Assembly (NCBI GenBank): GCA_003255025.1
Contig: QANY01003844.1
Location: forward strand, 558,001 to 622,000
DNA from: Datisca glomerata
Lineage: Eukaryota; Streptophyta; Magnoliopsida; Cucurbitales; Datiscaceae
Length of the DNA stretch: 64,000 bases
Reading direction: 5' to 3'
Part shown: piece after piece, positions 23,729 through 36,289 of the stretch
Layout of the letters: the number at the start of each line of letters is the position of its first letter
Position numbering within the stretch: the stretch's first letter is position 1
Notes under the pieces: model-generated
Seen by the model: only the letters and a program-made list of their open reading frames with translations
The model's database searches: none
Told to the model about the DNA's origin: nothing
Translations under genes and position numbers: made by a program

Positions 23729-25870
23729 ATGATTTCACAAGTTATGATGGCTACTCTCAAGATGAAATCAGTTCGTAAATTAATGGTATCTGATTGTGTA
23801 CCTTGTAAGAAGAGGTCTCTTCGTAAGGTAACTTCTATAGAGTCGTCAAAACTTGAAGCCCAAATCCAAAAGCCCTTATATTCACCTTCCGCTCGAACTA
23901 TGGGAGTTTTGTAATGAGAAATGCCTATCCAAAACCCTTTAGATTCACCTATCGCTTCAACTAGGGGATCTTTTCATAGGCTTTCTTCAATTTTGCGACA
24001 AGAAGTGTCTACCCCAATCCTCCTAGATTCACCTGCCAATCGAACTAGGGCACTTCATAGGTTATCCTCCATTCAAGGATCTCCTCATCACCATATCCCT
24101 TCACAAAATGACTTTAATGAATATATGGAGAATGCTAGGAGATCTCTTCATAATTTGGTATAAGGAGAAAGCTCTCATGCAACTAACTCATTAGAAAAGC
24201 CTGAAACACAATTGCCAACATCCAGTGAAAATGTTCCTAGACCTAGAAAGTAGAGGGGCACAACCAAAATGAAGTCTATTGTTGTGGATCCTAGTAGTCG
24301 ATCTATGATTAAGTTAAATATAGGGAAACTAGTAGGCGATGGATCCGTAGAGCTCTCCTCCTTTTTATGGGCTCTTGTACATGAGTTTGTACCGGTCACA
24401 CTTGTTGATTGGAGGATACTATATGAAGGAATGAGAGAGGTCATGTGGAATTCGGTAAATGTATAATTTGCTCTTATTTCAATTTTAGGTTGTTTTTACG
24501 CAATACAATTATAATAAAGTTTTTTATTGACAATGTTAGGCAAGATATGCAATTGATGACTTTAGGAAATATAATACATTTTGAAAAATAGGTTCAATTA
24601 GAGTTCGTCAAAGCCAAGGCTCGTTACCAAAATCAGAAAGCACGTGATGGAGAAGAGTTACTTTTGTTTAAGCCAGACAACATTAAATCAATCCATGATT
24701 GGAAGGATTTTTTGAAAGCTAAAACTAATAAAGAATTTGAGGTAAAGATTTCTTAAATATTAAAAGTTTGATTTTATAGGTGGTTTACTAATTGACATGT
24801 CTATGTTTTAGGCCAAAAGTGAAAAACATAGGCAGCTGAGAAAGAAGCAGATTCGACATACATGTAGCTGAGGACATGGTGACCCATTATAGTAATTTAT
24901 GATTACAATATTTTATTATTTGTATTTACTTTTGGCTTGTACTTTCTTTTAGAAGAATAGTGCTGAAGATCTAGATTCTATATCTAGGGGAGATGTGTGG
25001 ATCGAAGCTTACAAGAAAAAGAATGGTGAACCTGTAAACTCAACAGCCACTGATATTATTGTACGTAAGTGTAATTTTGTGATGTTCTTACTAGTTTAGT
25101 TTGTTGTCTTAATCATATCTTCTATTCATGTCTAATCTTGTAGAATAAACTAAAAGAACGAAGTGAGGGAAGGGCATTGACTTCTGTACATGATATTAGA
25201 GAGGATGTCGTTTTTAAAGTTCTTGATCCTGATAGAAGAGGATGATTGAGAGGGCTAGGCCATGGAGCTACATTGATCAAATATTCACTTTTTTGTACAA
25301 AAAGATGATAATATGAAGAAAATGGAGCAAAAGTTTAAATCACATGAGCAAGAGCTGAAGGAATTGCGAGGCATCCTCAGTGAGTTAGGAAAAAATCATG
25401 TAAGTCTTAATATAAAAATTGTATTAAATTTTAAATATTTATGCTTTTTAACACTCTTCTTACGATCTAAGGTCCGACAAAGTGAAGAACAATCAAATAC
25501 AACTCTGCATTCTCTTAAGAGTAATAATGTATTTCGCACACCAACAGACATATGGTTATGTTACTAGTTTTTATTATCATATATATGATTGACAAATTTG
25601 TTTATCTTGCATTGTTGAAGAGTGTGAATGATAACTCACACTTGACAAAGTGTAAGCTATTAAATTGGCTCAGATCGGGGGATATTGTTGTTGAAGGACG
25701 TTGGTCGTCGAGTGATCCGACTACCCTTGTTCATCATATCTCCATTGGGCATGATGCAATGCTAGTATGGGTGGACTTTGTCAAGAAACATGGAGCATAT
25801 ATATGGAGCTCCACGAGCAACATTGAACAAGCTTTATGAAGTACGGTAGCATGGCCTGCCAAAATGTTCA
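23729..25870 (+). pseudogene. Plant transposase Ptta/En-Spm type (Transposase_24-like), decayed
   Basis: It begins with a low-complexity part in which SP.A.TRG..HRLSSI-like units recur (23729-24163). From 24269 comes the conserved region: VDPSSRSMIKLNIGK, FVPVTLVDWRILYEG, then after an intron-like gap a FRKY-like stretch and about 24750-24880 HDWKDFLKAKTNKEFE, KHRQLRKKQIRHT. After further gaps come GDVWIEAYKKKNGEPVN, LKERSEG and a short coiled-coil (25313-25400). 25622-25839 reads KCKLLNWLRSGDIVVEGRW followed by GHDAMLVWVDFVK, a C-terminal domain seen in the same proteins (DUF8039-like, from memory). Probable introns separate the pieces. In-frame stops at 24168 and elsewhere mark decay. Confidence 0.75.
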
Positions 25871-25894
25871 TCATGGGGTAAGTTCGAAGTAACG

Positions 25895-25931
25895 CCCCCC
25901 CCCCCCCCCCCCCNNCCCCCCCCCCCCCCCC
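25895..25931. repeat. Poly-C tract with two undetermined bases
   Basis: 37 positions of C with NN at 25914-25915, right after a GGTAAG-like exon end. The N bases suggest a homopolymer or gap-closure problem, so true length is unknown. Confidence 0.9.
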
Positions 25932-26345
25932 GGGACATGATTCTTGCAACAGTTATTGTTTTACTAGTTGATCTGATTGTTATTTATTGTATATACACTG
26001 AATCTCTTTTTGTTGGAGTTGTGCCATATATTTTTATATATGTTAGATCCATGCCTGAAATATTAGTGAAGGGAATATTTCTGATGTATGTAAGATCCAT
26101 GCCTGAAATATTTCTGCCATATATTTATTATCATATATATGATTGCCACGCTTCATTGGAGTGTTCTTAGCAAACAGCTCTGGAACAAGNCCCCCCCCCC
26201 CCCCCCGACTTGATTCTTACAATAGTTCTTATTTTACTAGCTGGTCTGGCTGTTGTTTGTTGTATATAGACTTAATTACTTTTTGCTAAAATTGTGCCAT
26301 TTTCTGATGTATGTAAGATCCATGCCTGAAATATCAGTGAAGAGA
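25932..26345. repeat. Diverged direct duplication after each poly-C tract
   Basis: The text GACATGATTCTTGCAAC at 25934 recurs as GACTTGATTCTTACAAT at 26207, and the following 100-130 bp are similar (TTTTACTAG.TG.TCTG, TTGTTGTATATA, TTGTGCCAT). The motif GTAAGATCCATGCCTGAAAT occurs in both copies and a third time inside the first. The second copy is also preceded by poly-C (26191-26206) with an N at 26190. Confidence 0.8.
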
Positions 26346-26445
26346 ATATATATATTATGTAGAGCTTTCTTTTTATTTATGAGTACATTTTAATTTTAGA
26401 ATGAAAATGTCATTTTCTTACAGGTAGAATTTAGTAGGGGTTTAC

Positions 26446-26860
26446 TAGTGCTATAATTTTTTTTATAAAGAAAAAACCTTGTAAAAGACCTGGCTAATTT
26501 TATAGGGGCATAAAACGCTATATAATACTAGATTTATTATAGGGGTAAAGACCCCTATAAAAGATCTTATTTATTATAGGGGTAAAAACCCCTATAAAAG
26601 ACTTGACTTTTTACAGGGGGCCCTATAAAATACCTTATTTATTATATGGGGCAAAGATCCCTATGAAAGACCTGAGTTTTTACAGGGGCTAAAAGACCTG
26701 ACTTTTTTATAGGGGTCAGGTCTTTTACAGGGGTTCTTGAACCTTGTGAAAAATCACGGGTTTATTACAGCGCTTGGAAAAATAGTATTTTTCGGAACGA
26801 TGTAAAAGGTCTTTACACGGGTTTTTGTCCTGTAAAAGAAATTTTATGTTGCAGTACTTT
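26446..26860. repeat. Array of inverted subterminal-type repeats (AGGGGTAAAGACCCCT)
   Basis: TTATAGGGGTAAAGACCCCT followed by ATAAAAGAC recurs four to six times between about 26500 and 26760. AGGGG and CCCCT form short hairpins, and TAAAAGACCTG links units. It resembles CACTA subterminal repeats. Possible ends are AGTGCTATAATTTTTTTTAT at 26449 and, in reverse complement, AGTACTGCAACATAAAATTT at 26860. It may be a separate small non-autonomous element or the end of the CACTA element holding the transposase genes to the left. Confidence 0.65.
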
Positions 26861-26861
26861 A

Positions 26862-27050
26862 GTATTGTAAAACCTAGAGATGCATGAGACTTTAAAGATC
26901 ATATTGTAAGTTCTTCTACTTGATCATAGTGAGAACTTGCAATGGTTAAGTTGACATAACTCTCACATTGATGATGAATAATTGTTAACCTATGTATTCT
27001 TTGTTGTGTTTTATGTTTTATTACGATCACTAATAATGATTAGGACGTTT
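26862..27050 (+). repeat. Copia LTR-like fragment
   Basis: AACTCTCACATTGATG, TATGTATTCTTTGTTGTGTT and TTTTATTAC at 26958-27023 align with 10369-10432 of the outer copia LTR. AGGACGTTTA at about 27051 aligns with AGGACATTTA at about 17013. Read as a piece of the outer element's 3' LTR, cut by CACTA material. Confidence 0.55.
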
Positions 27051-30000
27051 AGTCCTATGGGGTGAAATTCAGCTTATCTCAACAATTTTAGCTTTCCAGA
27101 TTTTTGGTAATCTAAGAAGAAACAAAGTTCATCATCATCCACTGGTCGTTGTTGGTTTCAAGTAGAAGCCCAAACAACACATCATCCTTTGGCCATTGTT
27201 TGGAATGGTATCTGCTTTAGGGGGTGGGGCTATATAGGTGGGATTGCATGGTTCCTATAAAAGCCAATTTTTAGGTGTCAAATTCCCATTCAATGAATGA
27301 GATAATGAATGTTGAAATTATACCCTTCCTTCAGCAAAAGGCATAGTGTTAAAGTGTAGTCACCATCATCCCAAAGTTCATGATTTTTATTGTTCCAAAG
27401 AATCGACTATTGTTGCTTACTTGGGTGTCGTAGGCATACTAATTACTCCTTTCTATACACGGGTCAAGCATAAATTACTATTTCTCTAGTCATTTTTCTA
27501 TAAACTAGTAAAAAATTACTGTGTTTTGCACGTGTTAAATAATTTAAAATATATGTAAAATTTGAAATTAATAATAATCTTATTTTAAAATGATTGTAAA
27601 GCTGAATTAAACATAAAATAATAGTAATAATAAATACATTAACTTGTTAATGATATTTTAAAATTTTACTTTATAAAATTGATATTTGAATAATATATAA
27701 AATAAATATTCATTAATTTGTTAGATTCTATAATATTAAGAGATCATTCGTCTTTTTAAAAATATTATCTCAATTTATTTATATGAACTTTCATGTTCTG
27801 ATAACATAAAAAGTATTACATAATATTTCATTTTATAAGTTTCTAACGAATAAATTACTGTTGATCTAAAAAATAACCTCAAATTCATTTTTATGGATAT
27901 TACATTTCTATTTGTATAATATTACAAATTTTCAATTTTACAACTATATATAAATAAATTATTATTGAATACAAAAATAATATTCCATTATATGAATTAT
28001 ATTAAATGAGAAAAGTGAAAACTTTAAATCATTCTATATTTTAAAGAGTTTTGAAGGGTAAAAAAGAGAATAAAAAATTTCTCCCCTTTAAACCCCTTTT
28101 AATATAGTAAGATTACATGATGAGCAATTAAAAAAATTAACATGGCAATACAATATTAAAATAAGGTAAGTAGAAGAATTTTCTTTTTTGTCATTTTTCG
28201 TATCTATCTTTATTTTTTTGTCAAAATTACATTACAAATTTTAATGCAAATGAAAGAATGTGACTTTAACCCATGATTTCTATGATATGGGTATTGTGGT
28301 TTAACCAACTATGCCAATCCAACTTGTGTAGAAGATTGAGCTAGGGGGAAATTGTAAATATTTCATGAAGTATTTATCTTACTAGAATATCAAAGAAGGA
28401 AGCATCTTCACCTTTTAAAGATTCTATCGGCTGTATTTTTAAAAGGAATTCTTCACTCATACAGTATCACTCGAACTAACTCAAATATATTCATCATTTG
28501 GCACATAACATTCTCAATTTACAACACTTATGATTCTTTCGGGCTCATTCATATAGAAGATAAACAAAGAGAAAAAGTACAACTGTTCCCCTCCAAAGTA
28601 TTGTGTTTGTACCAACTCGACCCTATCTTTTGTATTTGTAACTCAACACTAAAATTTCACAATGTTATAAATTGGAAAATTCTGTAAACTTTTCATTGGA
28701 ATCCCCGTTTCAAAAGAGAGAGAAAGTTTAAAAAGAGAGAGAAGTTGTAGTCAGAGAAAAATCATGGGCTATTCCAGTTAGGGAAGAGATAAAACGTACT
28801 AACCATGGACTGATTTTAAATGGGGAATTGACATAGTCTAATTTGTAACATTATAAGACTTTAGTGTCGAGTTAGCTACAAACAAACGTTTAGTGTCCAA
28901 TTAGTTACAACCTCAATCATTTAAATGGCTAAATTATAGCTTTTCCTAAATAATGGATAGGACCCCTGAAAAACACGTGGGACTCACTAATATTGTAAAA
29001 GATGGAAAAATGTGTGCCATGCTCAGACACACCGTATCCTCAAATTCGATAATACATTATTATTATACACAATAACATAATTTTTTTATAAATTATTTTT
29101 ATAAGATAGTAATAGTATAAACAATGTAAATACTTGTACCTGCGGAGCTCTCATATATATTTGATGCACCCTTATCCTTATCTTATAGGTGGATCAAGAT
29201 TTTTTAGCACAGCTAGAATATATAAGTCTACCACTGTCTGCCAATTTAGTACAAAAATTAGAAAAAGAATCAAAACCCAATTTCAAAAAACTCTCTTATA
29301 TCTTCAGTATTGAAACGTATCTGAACTTTCTTTTATATCACTTTTTAACTTTCTAATACTGTAATACACAGTAAACTGGATTCGGTTCACGTTCCATATC
29401 TTGCATGACCGTATAATTAGAAGCCAAGTGTCCTCTGCTTTTATATTTGAATACTATTTCTGTTCTGTTGCAGACACTTTCTCCTTTCCAGAAAAAAGAG
29501 ATGCTGTTTTTCTTTTAATAGTAGTATCTAATGTCTTTATTTTCCTAAATGACTTTATTTTCCTTATGCTCTTTTAACTTTATTGTATGTAAGCTTATTT
29601 ACTGGTGACCATGTCATATCTTCCCCGTGACCGTGTCATATCTTCCTCTAGGTTTACAGCCGGAGGAAAGCGGATCATCTCTTGCTCGGCGAACATGAGA
29701 CGATCTATTTGCATTGAAACTGTTTGTTTCAAAAAATGAAATGCCAAATGTGTTTTTGCTATAAACCAAAAATAAAAAAGAATAAAAAGAAAGGAAAACT
29801 TTGTCATTATATATTTAGGTTAGATTTACGCTATTTAAATCTGAATAGTAAATCTCATGTTAGTTCCCAAAACACTAGGGAATCTGAGAGGATTTTCCTC
29901 TGTTCTTCTTTTTGACCCAAAAGACGAACATTTTATTTTTCTTGAAATAATAAACTTTTATTCCAGTTTTATATATAATATAACAATATTCGAATAGATC

Positions 30001-31157
30001 AAACACAATCATGTTTTAAATTTTAAGTCAAATATAAATTAGTCACCTATTATTAGTATAAGCAATTAATTTGATCTGGACACTTTCAAGTTAACCAAAG
30101 TGGTCCTCTAAATTTCATATTTCAAGTACTTTGGGCCTACCATTTATGTACTTCTGGTTCCACAATTTTAAGTTTAGAATTTTAGTTCTTCTAGTCCTGC
30201 AGGTCACGTGTGACTATTAGCTCTCCCTAACAGGTTTCAAATTTCGATGTTTTAGTCATGCGGAAGTAACTAAGAGTGTATTTTGAGAGTGCTTGTAACT
30301 TTAAAGATATTTATACACTTAAGAAATACTATTTTCATTTACGATTATTTAATATTCATGTTTGTATGAAATATTTAAATATAATTTTACGAAAACTTAT
30401 TTTTTGAAAACAGTTAATTTAGGAAACCAGAATTGTTAACCCATAGGGTTTTTTGGTGTACATGACACAATTGATATCATCTCACATTGTAAAAATCTTC
30501 GTTAACGAAATTTAAGTTGCAACAATTGATTATGCTTGCTAAAACCCTACCGAACCTTATTAGGAGAAAACATTCAAACTTAAATTTAACAATCTTATCC
30601 TTTGACACACATCAATCAGGGAACGAGTAAAAACAAAACGAATAGTAATGCATATTTATAAACTATGCCTGAGATGGTGATCAAGTTGTACATTCTTTGG
30701 CTATTTCTTTTGGTTGCATTATCTGGGTGGCACGTACTTGAATTCACCTCTCCTTTCTAGTCCTCGGGTCATTTTCTAAGCTTGATTCATAGCCAGGATG
30801 ATCCAAAAATATGATGTTAGTAATGTCTTTAAGCAGTTAAGCCTTTGGTTGAGAATCATCTTTCCTGGAATTTAAAGTTCTTAGGATTGACGGTGGTGGG
30901 GAATATTGTGATAATTTTTCTTGGTCTAATCACAAGTCTCATGGTGTAGTCCATTAACAATCTTGTCTATAAACTCCTAAATAAAATAGGAGTATCTGAA
31001 CGTAAACATAGACAGATTGTAAAGGCTCCCTCAACATTTATATTTAAAGCATCAGTTCCTATTGAGTTCAAGTAATTTCATGGACTTGACTCACTTTCCT
31101 ATCAACGAGTTACCCTAATCTTCTCTTGGTAATATGTTTCCATTTCAAAAACTGGAA
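27051..31157. other. Unassigned AT-rich spacer
   Basis: About 4.1 kb with no supportable coding region, RNA gene or complete element. Open frames here are short and have no recognisable motif. Very A+T-rich between about 27500 and 28150. Confidence 0.55.
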
Positions 31158-31431
31158 AGTGCCCAAAAAAACAATTTTGAAAGGACATATTAAATAAATG
31201 TCGCGTCGCTTTCGCTTCGTCAACGAAAGTCGTTCGCGACAAAAAATGAACTTCGCCGCATTAGACCTTTTGCGACGAAGGATCTTTGTTCGCAAAAGAT
31301 TTTTGCGATGAAAAAATAGTTGGTCGCAAAAGATTTTTGCCACAAAAATTATTTTTGTCGCCTAAAGTCTTTGGCGACAAACTTTTACTTGGTCGCGAAA
31401 TTTGACGATCAAATTTTGTTTTTCTAGAATG
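31158..31431. mobile_element. Small non-autonomous element with GCGAC repeats (MITE-like)
   Basis: About 270 bp containing many GCGAC/GTCGC units in both orientations (GTCGCGTCGC, TTGCGACGAAGG, GGTCGCAAAAGATT, GCGACAAAC). Ends are roughly inverted: AAAAAAACAATTTTG at about 31165 and AAATTTTGTTTTTCTAG at 31411-31427. This is the composition of CACTA- or MITE-type subterminal DNA. No target duplication could be defined. Confidence 0.5.
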
Positions 31432-33013
31432 TAAATAAAAATTATTGAATTTTTAATTTTCATATATAAATGTGAGAGTGATAATCATTAGAAAATTTAT
31501 CAAACCCGATATTTTTATAAGAAATACATATATTAATCATTAATATATGTAATGTAACAAAGTAGCAATAGTTCATTACAAAATCTCTAAAACATAATTC
31601 ACTACAAATTATGGTTCACAAATATATCCAAAAGGGAGAAATCATAAAGAAAGTATTTAAAGTTTGATTGTGACAACTACAAAGCTTAACAAATATTCTG
31701 AACCTTATGCTTCTGCTGTGAGTCATCGTCAGGAGATGAAAAACCATTTTGACGAGTCCAAGCGAGTATGCTTTGTAGTTGGTCCTCCACCAACTTTATT
31801 TTTTTCTTTAATTCTAAAGTACACACGCATTCCTGTAATATCACAATGAGCCAAATTCAGAATGTATTTAAAATAAACAAAGTAACCTTCCATAAAAAGT
31901 GAAACAAGGAATAACAAAATGTACTGATAATTACCCTTTATCGGGAATCGTTCTAAGTCTAACTAGTAATAGAAGTGAATTAAATGACATCTGGACTGAT
32001 AATTATAAAACATAAAGATGTACTGATAGTTCCGGCAAATATTTCAACTCTATATCATTCCAACATTAATCACCCTATCCTTTTATAAAAAGTGAAACAA
32101 GGAATAACAAAATTCATAGTAATCACGTTATCCTTTTATAAAAAGTGAAACAAGGAATAACAAAATTCACAGTATGAGAATATGAAAAATGCCTCAAGTT
32201 TATAACAAGTTTCAATTGATGAGATCGTAAGGAAACAATTTGGACCAAGATAAAGGAATCTACCCACCAAATACAAAGGAAAGTCAAGAGAATTATTATA
32301 TCGTAAAACAATATCGTATACTATTACTAACTTATCCTAACCAAAAAAGAAGACTTTCATTTCTGTTATTAAATCATGCATGATTATAAAATTTATTTTC
32401 AACATCCATAAAGTATATACTGATAAGAAAGAAACATCCATTAGGTATACAAGTACAAGATAGACAGATAGAGTGGACCTTAGTTCCTTCATCTCCAAGA
32501 GGGTTCCCAAAAAGATCAAGAGTTTTTAATACAATATTTGATTGAAGAACACCATAAAATGCCTTTATCCCCTACGATGTTATTCCATTTACAACAAAAC
32601 TTACTTCCTCAACGGTCTGAAACATGAGAGTTTATATCGACTATGTTCCTAAATCAAAAAAATAACAACACTAAGTTGCCTCAAATGTTGCATTGGGGAC
32701 GAAAAGAAATGAATTGGCCAAATGACCGTAAAGAAAAAGAATTGGCCAAATGACCAACTACTCAACCATCCTTTGTATCTATTCTTAAATTTGATGGCAA
32801 AGACCATGAAGACAAATTATAGGCACAAGGAGAAAGGGTCAATGTAAGAAAAGTAATTGTTAACAATTGGTGATAAGAAGCAGGTTTCTGGATATGGCTG
32901 CAGAGCAATTATGAGACAAAATTTTCTCTCTAACTTAGTAATAGATAAAGCCACTCTACAAAAGGCTGGCTAATGCATTCCTCAGCTTATATTGGTCAAT
33001 TAGAAGCCACATA
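31432..33013. other. Spacer with a thrice-repeated 27-bp motif
   Basis: No supportable gene. AAAAAGTGAAACAAGGAATA followed by ACAAAAT occurs at 31894, 32087 and 32140; the last two form a 53-bp tandem duplication. On minus, 31790-31700 can be read as a short protein-like stretch (ILAWTRQNGFSSPDD), but this is too short to assign. Confidence 0.5.
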
Positions 33014-33359
33014 CACTACTACAAAAGTAGGCTACAATGATAGTGACAAAATTTTTTTATGACAGATTTGTTAAACCTCTCATAGAAAAAAACTCTTGGT
33101 GGAGGAGATTTTACTTTTTGAAGTAATATAACAATATTTACAAACACTATCATCAAATGCTTATCTATTATGACAACTATTTTTTAAGCTGTCATTAAAA
33201 GTTTTTGCTTTTTTTTAAGATGCAGGCATGATGAAAACTATCATACTTATATATACTCGAATTTCTTTTAATTACAATAATACCATCTATATAATACTCA
33301 AATCTCTTAAAACCCTAACACTACCTCTCGTCTTTCTCATCTCTCTAACAATCGAAGTT

Positions 33360-33530
33360 CTCATCTCTCTCTATCTCTCTCTCTCTCGCTCGCTCTCTCT
33401 CTCTCTCTTTCTCTCTATCTCAGTCTCTCAACCCTCAGACCCGAAGTCTCTCTCTCTTTCTCTCTCTTTCTCTCTCTCTCTCAGTCTCTCAACCCTCAAA
33501 CTTGAAGTCTCTCTCTCAACCCTAGATCGC
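33360..33530. repeat. CT-rich microsatellite inside CACTA C
   Basis: Long (CT)n with interruptions; CAGTCTCTCAACCCTCA occurs twice (about 33420 and 33482), showing local duplication. Such CT tracts are common in plant 5' leaders, so it could be captured leader sequence, but the source gene is unknown. Confidence 0.7.
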
Positions 33531-33838
33531 GCCTTTAGAAAAGTTGAGCTCGCCACCAGATTCATCCGAGCTTGCAACTAGATCTACGTGGCTAGCTTTC
33601 AGCTAGATCTGCATGGCTAGAGTAAAAATTTTAACTCTTAAGTGTGTGGATTTTTGAAGAGTCGCTTGGTTATGCCTTTGAAGACTTCTGAGATGAATCA
33701 CCCTGTGGTTAAAGTTTGGTTCTGCCAACTCTGTCATCGGCCTCATTCTTCAACGTGACAGACTTTTTGCGTGTTTGTTGTCCCTAATTTCTTTCCTCTC
33801 TCTTCCCTGTTTGCTCACTATTTTGACCCATAATTTCC

Positions 33839-35622
33839 ATGAAGGCTATGGATAAAGCTGGTATGCTCCATCGTAATAAGGTATTAAGTTATGTTTAATA
33901 CTCTCTTTTCTTGTAGAATTATTTAATCTCATTAACTATTTTCTAGTACGTTTATTGTTTGTATTTTCCACTTGTATTCATAAATTATTTCGTTGATTTT
34001 CTTTAGGTGCATAGAGCATGTGTAGAGAGAGAAATCCTTGACATGTTGAACCACCCTTTTCTTCTTGCATTATATGCCTAATTTCAGGTTAGATATTTAT
34101 GTGAGTTGTTCTTTGTTATTTCTGATGGAAGAATAACAATCTCCATTACTCTTAGATTTTACTATTTTGATTCATAAGTCTATATATTTAGTTATATAAG
34201 TTATTTAGCAGACGAAATCACTTGTCTGTCTGATAACTGATTACTTCCCAGGTGGAGAACTTTTTCTGCTTTTGGACAGACAACCAATAAAGGTCCTGAA
34301 GGAAGATGTTGTAAAGTAAATGTAACTTAAACACTTCACACTAACACTCGGATGTTTAAGTTATGAGGTGAAAGGTAAACTGGGTCAAAGTTGAGAGCAA
34401 TTAGCGAACATTTATATCAAATTTCAAAGTAAAGATGTCTCAGTACAATCATTGAAGAAACTTTTACTTCATGGTTCAAAACATATACCAACATAATATT
34501 TATTAGCTAGGAAACCTCTCTATCTCCCCAAATTATTGAAGAAGGTTCTTGGAAAGTCCATATGGGCCTATTAATGTCCAGAAATTGATAAGTTTATGGG
34601 TTCTTACTTGAGCTGACTTGAATTTCTTGATAATTGTAGATTTTATGCAGCCGATGTTATAGTTGTATTGGAGTATCTTCATTGTCAAGATGATATTATA
34701 TTTTACCTATATATGTCGATATCTATATAAATGATACCCGGTTTATCATTAAGCCATAGTTAACTTCTCTTATCGAAAGAACTTTTCCCACATTTGCATA
34801 GTTTCTTCTTATTTGACTTCTTTTTCAAGGATAACTTACAAAGATCTAAAGCTGAAAAATGTTGTTCTCTAGAGCAGTGGACATGTTGCCTTAATAGATT
34901 TTGATCTTTCATGTTTGACATCTTGCAAACCACGGGTACTTAAAAGTCTGTCAGCCACAGCCATAAGCGAGAACATGTATTTTATCTAACATGGTTATTG
35001 TAATCTTGCAGCTTTTGCTACCAAGAACTAACGGCAATAAAAAGCATCACAAAGGCCAACGGAACCCATGTGGGCTTCAAATTCTTTTGTTGGCAGTGAA
35101 GAATATAGCACCAGTTTGTGTCAGTTTATTAAATTATCCTTTTTACAATCATCTTAATTTTTGAATATCTAAAATCATCTGAATCTTTGAATTTCTTGCA
35201 AGAAATCATAACTGGGGTAGGCCTTACAAGTTTAGTGGACTGGTGGTTTCTTGGTAATATATTATCTCTCAAGTTTCCTATGTTTATTCTTTTAGGATGG
35301 ATATGACAATGAAGCCTGTGAGCCTTCTTGATGTTCTAAATATAGAAGTCGAACAAGCAATACATAGTTTTTTTATCTTAATTATGCACATTCACTGCAA
35401 CAAATTAATCTGCAATATCTTTCACTCCATTTATATTCATTTCAATATTAACTTTAGAAAATCTTAGCATTTTCTTGCCTCTATATACTAATTCAATATT
35501 TTCTCAGCTATTCTTCTATATGAGATGAATTATGGATACATGCCATTTAGGGGAAAGACAAGGTAAAAACAGTTCACCAATATTCTCCAAAGGATCTCAA
35601 ATTCCCTAGAAGTATATCGGTT
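33839..35622 (+). pseudogene. Captured phototropin-like AGCVIII kinase gene fragment, introns retained
   Basis: Exons read colinearly with phototropin kinase domains. 33839-33880 MKAMDKAGMLHRNK, GT donor. 34007-34087 VHRACVEREILDMLNHPF, with a stop near its end. 34212-34316 VCLITDYFPGGELFLLLDRQ. 34640 to about 34700 FYAADVIVVLEYLHCQ. 34873-34935 SGHVALIDFDLSCLTSCKP, where DFD replaces the DFG of most kinases, a hallmark of plant AGCVIII kinases. 35012-35104 LLLPRTNG...SNSFVGSEEY, with a frameshift. About 35203-35255 IITGVGLTSLVDWW. 35507 to about 35622 ILLYEMNYGYMPFRGKTR then KDLKFPRSISV, with a stop and a one-base loss. Introns have AG acceptors and mostly GT donors. LOV domains and the C-terminus are absent. 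The HRDLKPEN-type catalytic loop is degraded. It resembles PHOT1 more than PHOT2 (ASNSFVG, KDLKFP; compared from memory). It cannot encode a working kinase. Confidence 0.9.
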
Positions 35623-36289
35623 AGGGATTTTACTTCTAATATTAAGAAAAAATATATGTTCTAAAAATAAAACAGGTTAGCCTTTAATACGATTATTCAA
35701 CTTAAAATATTTTTGATATACTTTCTAGAATCTTATCAAACTCTTGGATAGTAAGAATACCTGTGAAATGTAAAATACTTCGATTGGTGTTTCTGTTTCC
35801 TTTTCAATACCCCTTTCATATATGTAGTTTTTGAAATTGGGTTCAGTTCTCTTGTTCTTTATATAAGGTATGCAAAAAACTTTGCTAGTGTTGTATAATT
35901 ATATAGAAGTTGATATTTTTTAGAACACTAAAACGTAAGGAATACTGCTGGAAAAAGATTTCTTCTTTGTGCAGGTAAGCTTCAATGGCAAACATGTGAT
36001 GTACAAATTATTGCACATAGACAACATTAGCTTCGCTTTAGTATCTTGATTACTACATCACGGGAGCTTAGAGATGGCTATACTACAGTTGATGCCACTA
36101 TCTCACTCCAAAGTATATTATAATGTTCTTAACATTGTACATATTTTCCAGAAGTTTCAAATGATTTGTTCTATAACCAATATGTATGGGCAAGAAATTT
36201 ATTGACTAAAAGTTATTTTGACATTAATGTATATAAAAAAATCTGTCATGAGAAGGTAATTAAATGAAAAAAGCTATCATGGAAAGGCA

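Noticed and set aside
24175..24444. Minus-strand frame of 89 codons
   Set aside because: Antisense shadow of the Transposase_24-like gene on plus.
25734..25949. Minus-strand frame with a long Gly run
   Set aside because: It is produced by the poly-C tract and undetermined bases; the real coding signal is on plus.
29595..29915. Overlapping 60-70 codon frames on both strands
   Set aside because: Short, no motif, AT-rich, no splice or transposon context.
33228..33581. 117-codon open frame rich in Ser/Leu
   Set aside because: It is the translation of a CT microsatellite and has no gene features.
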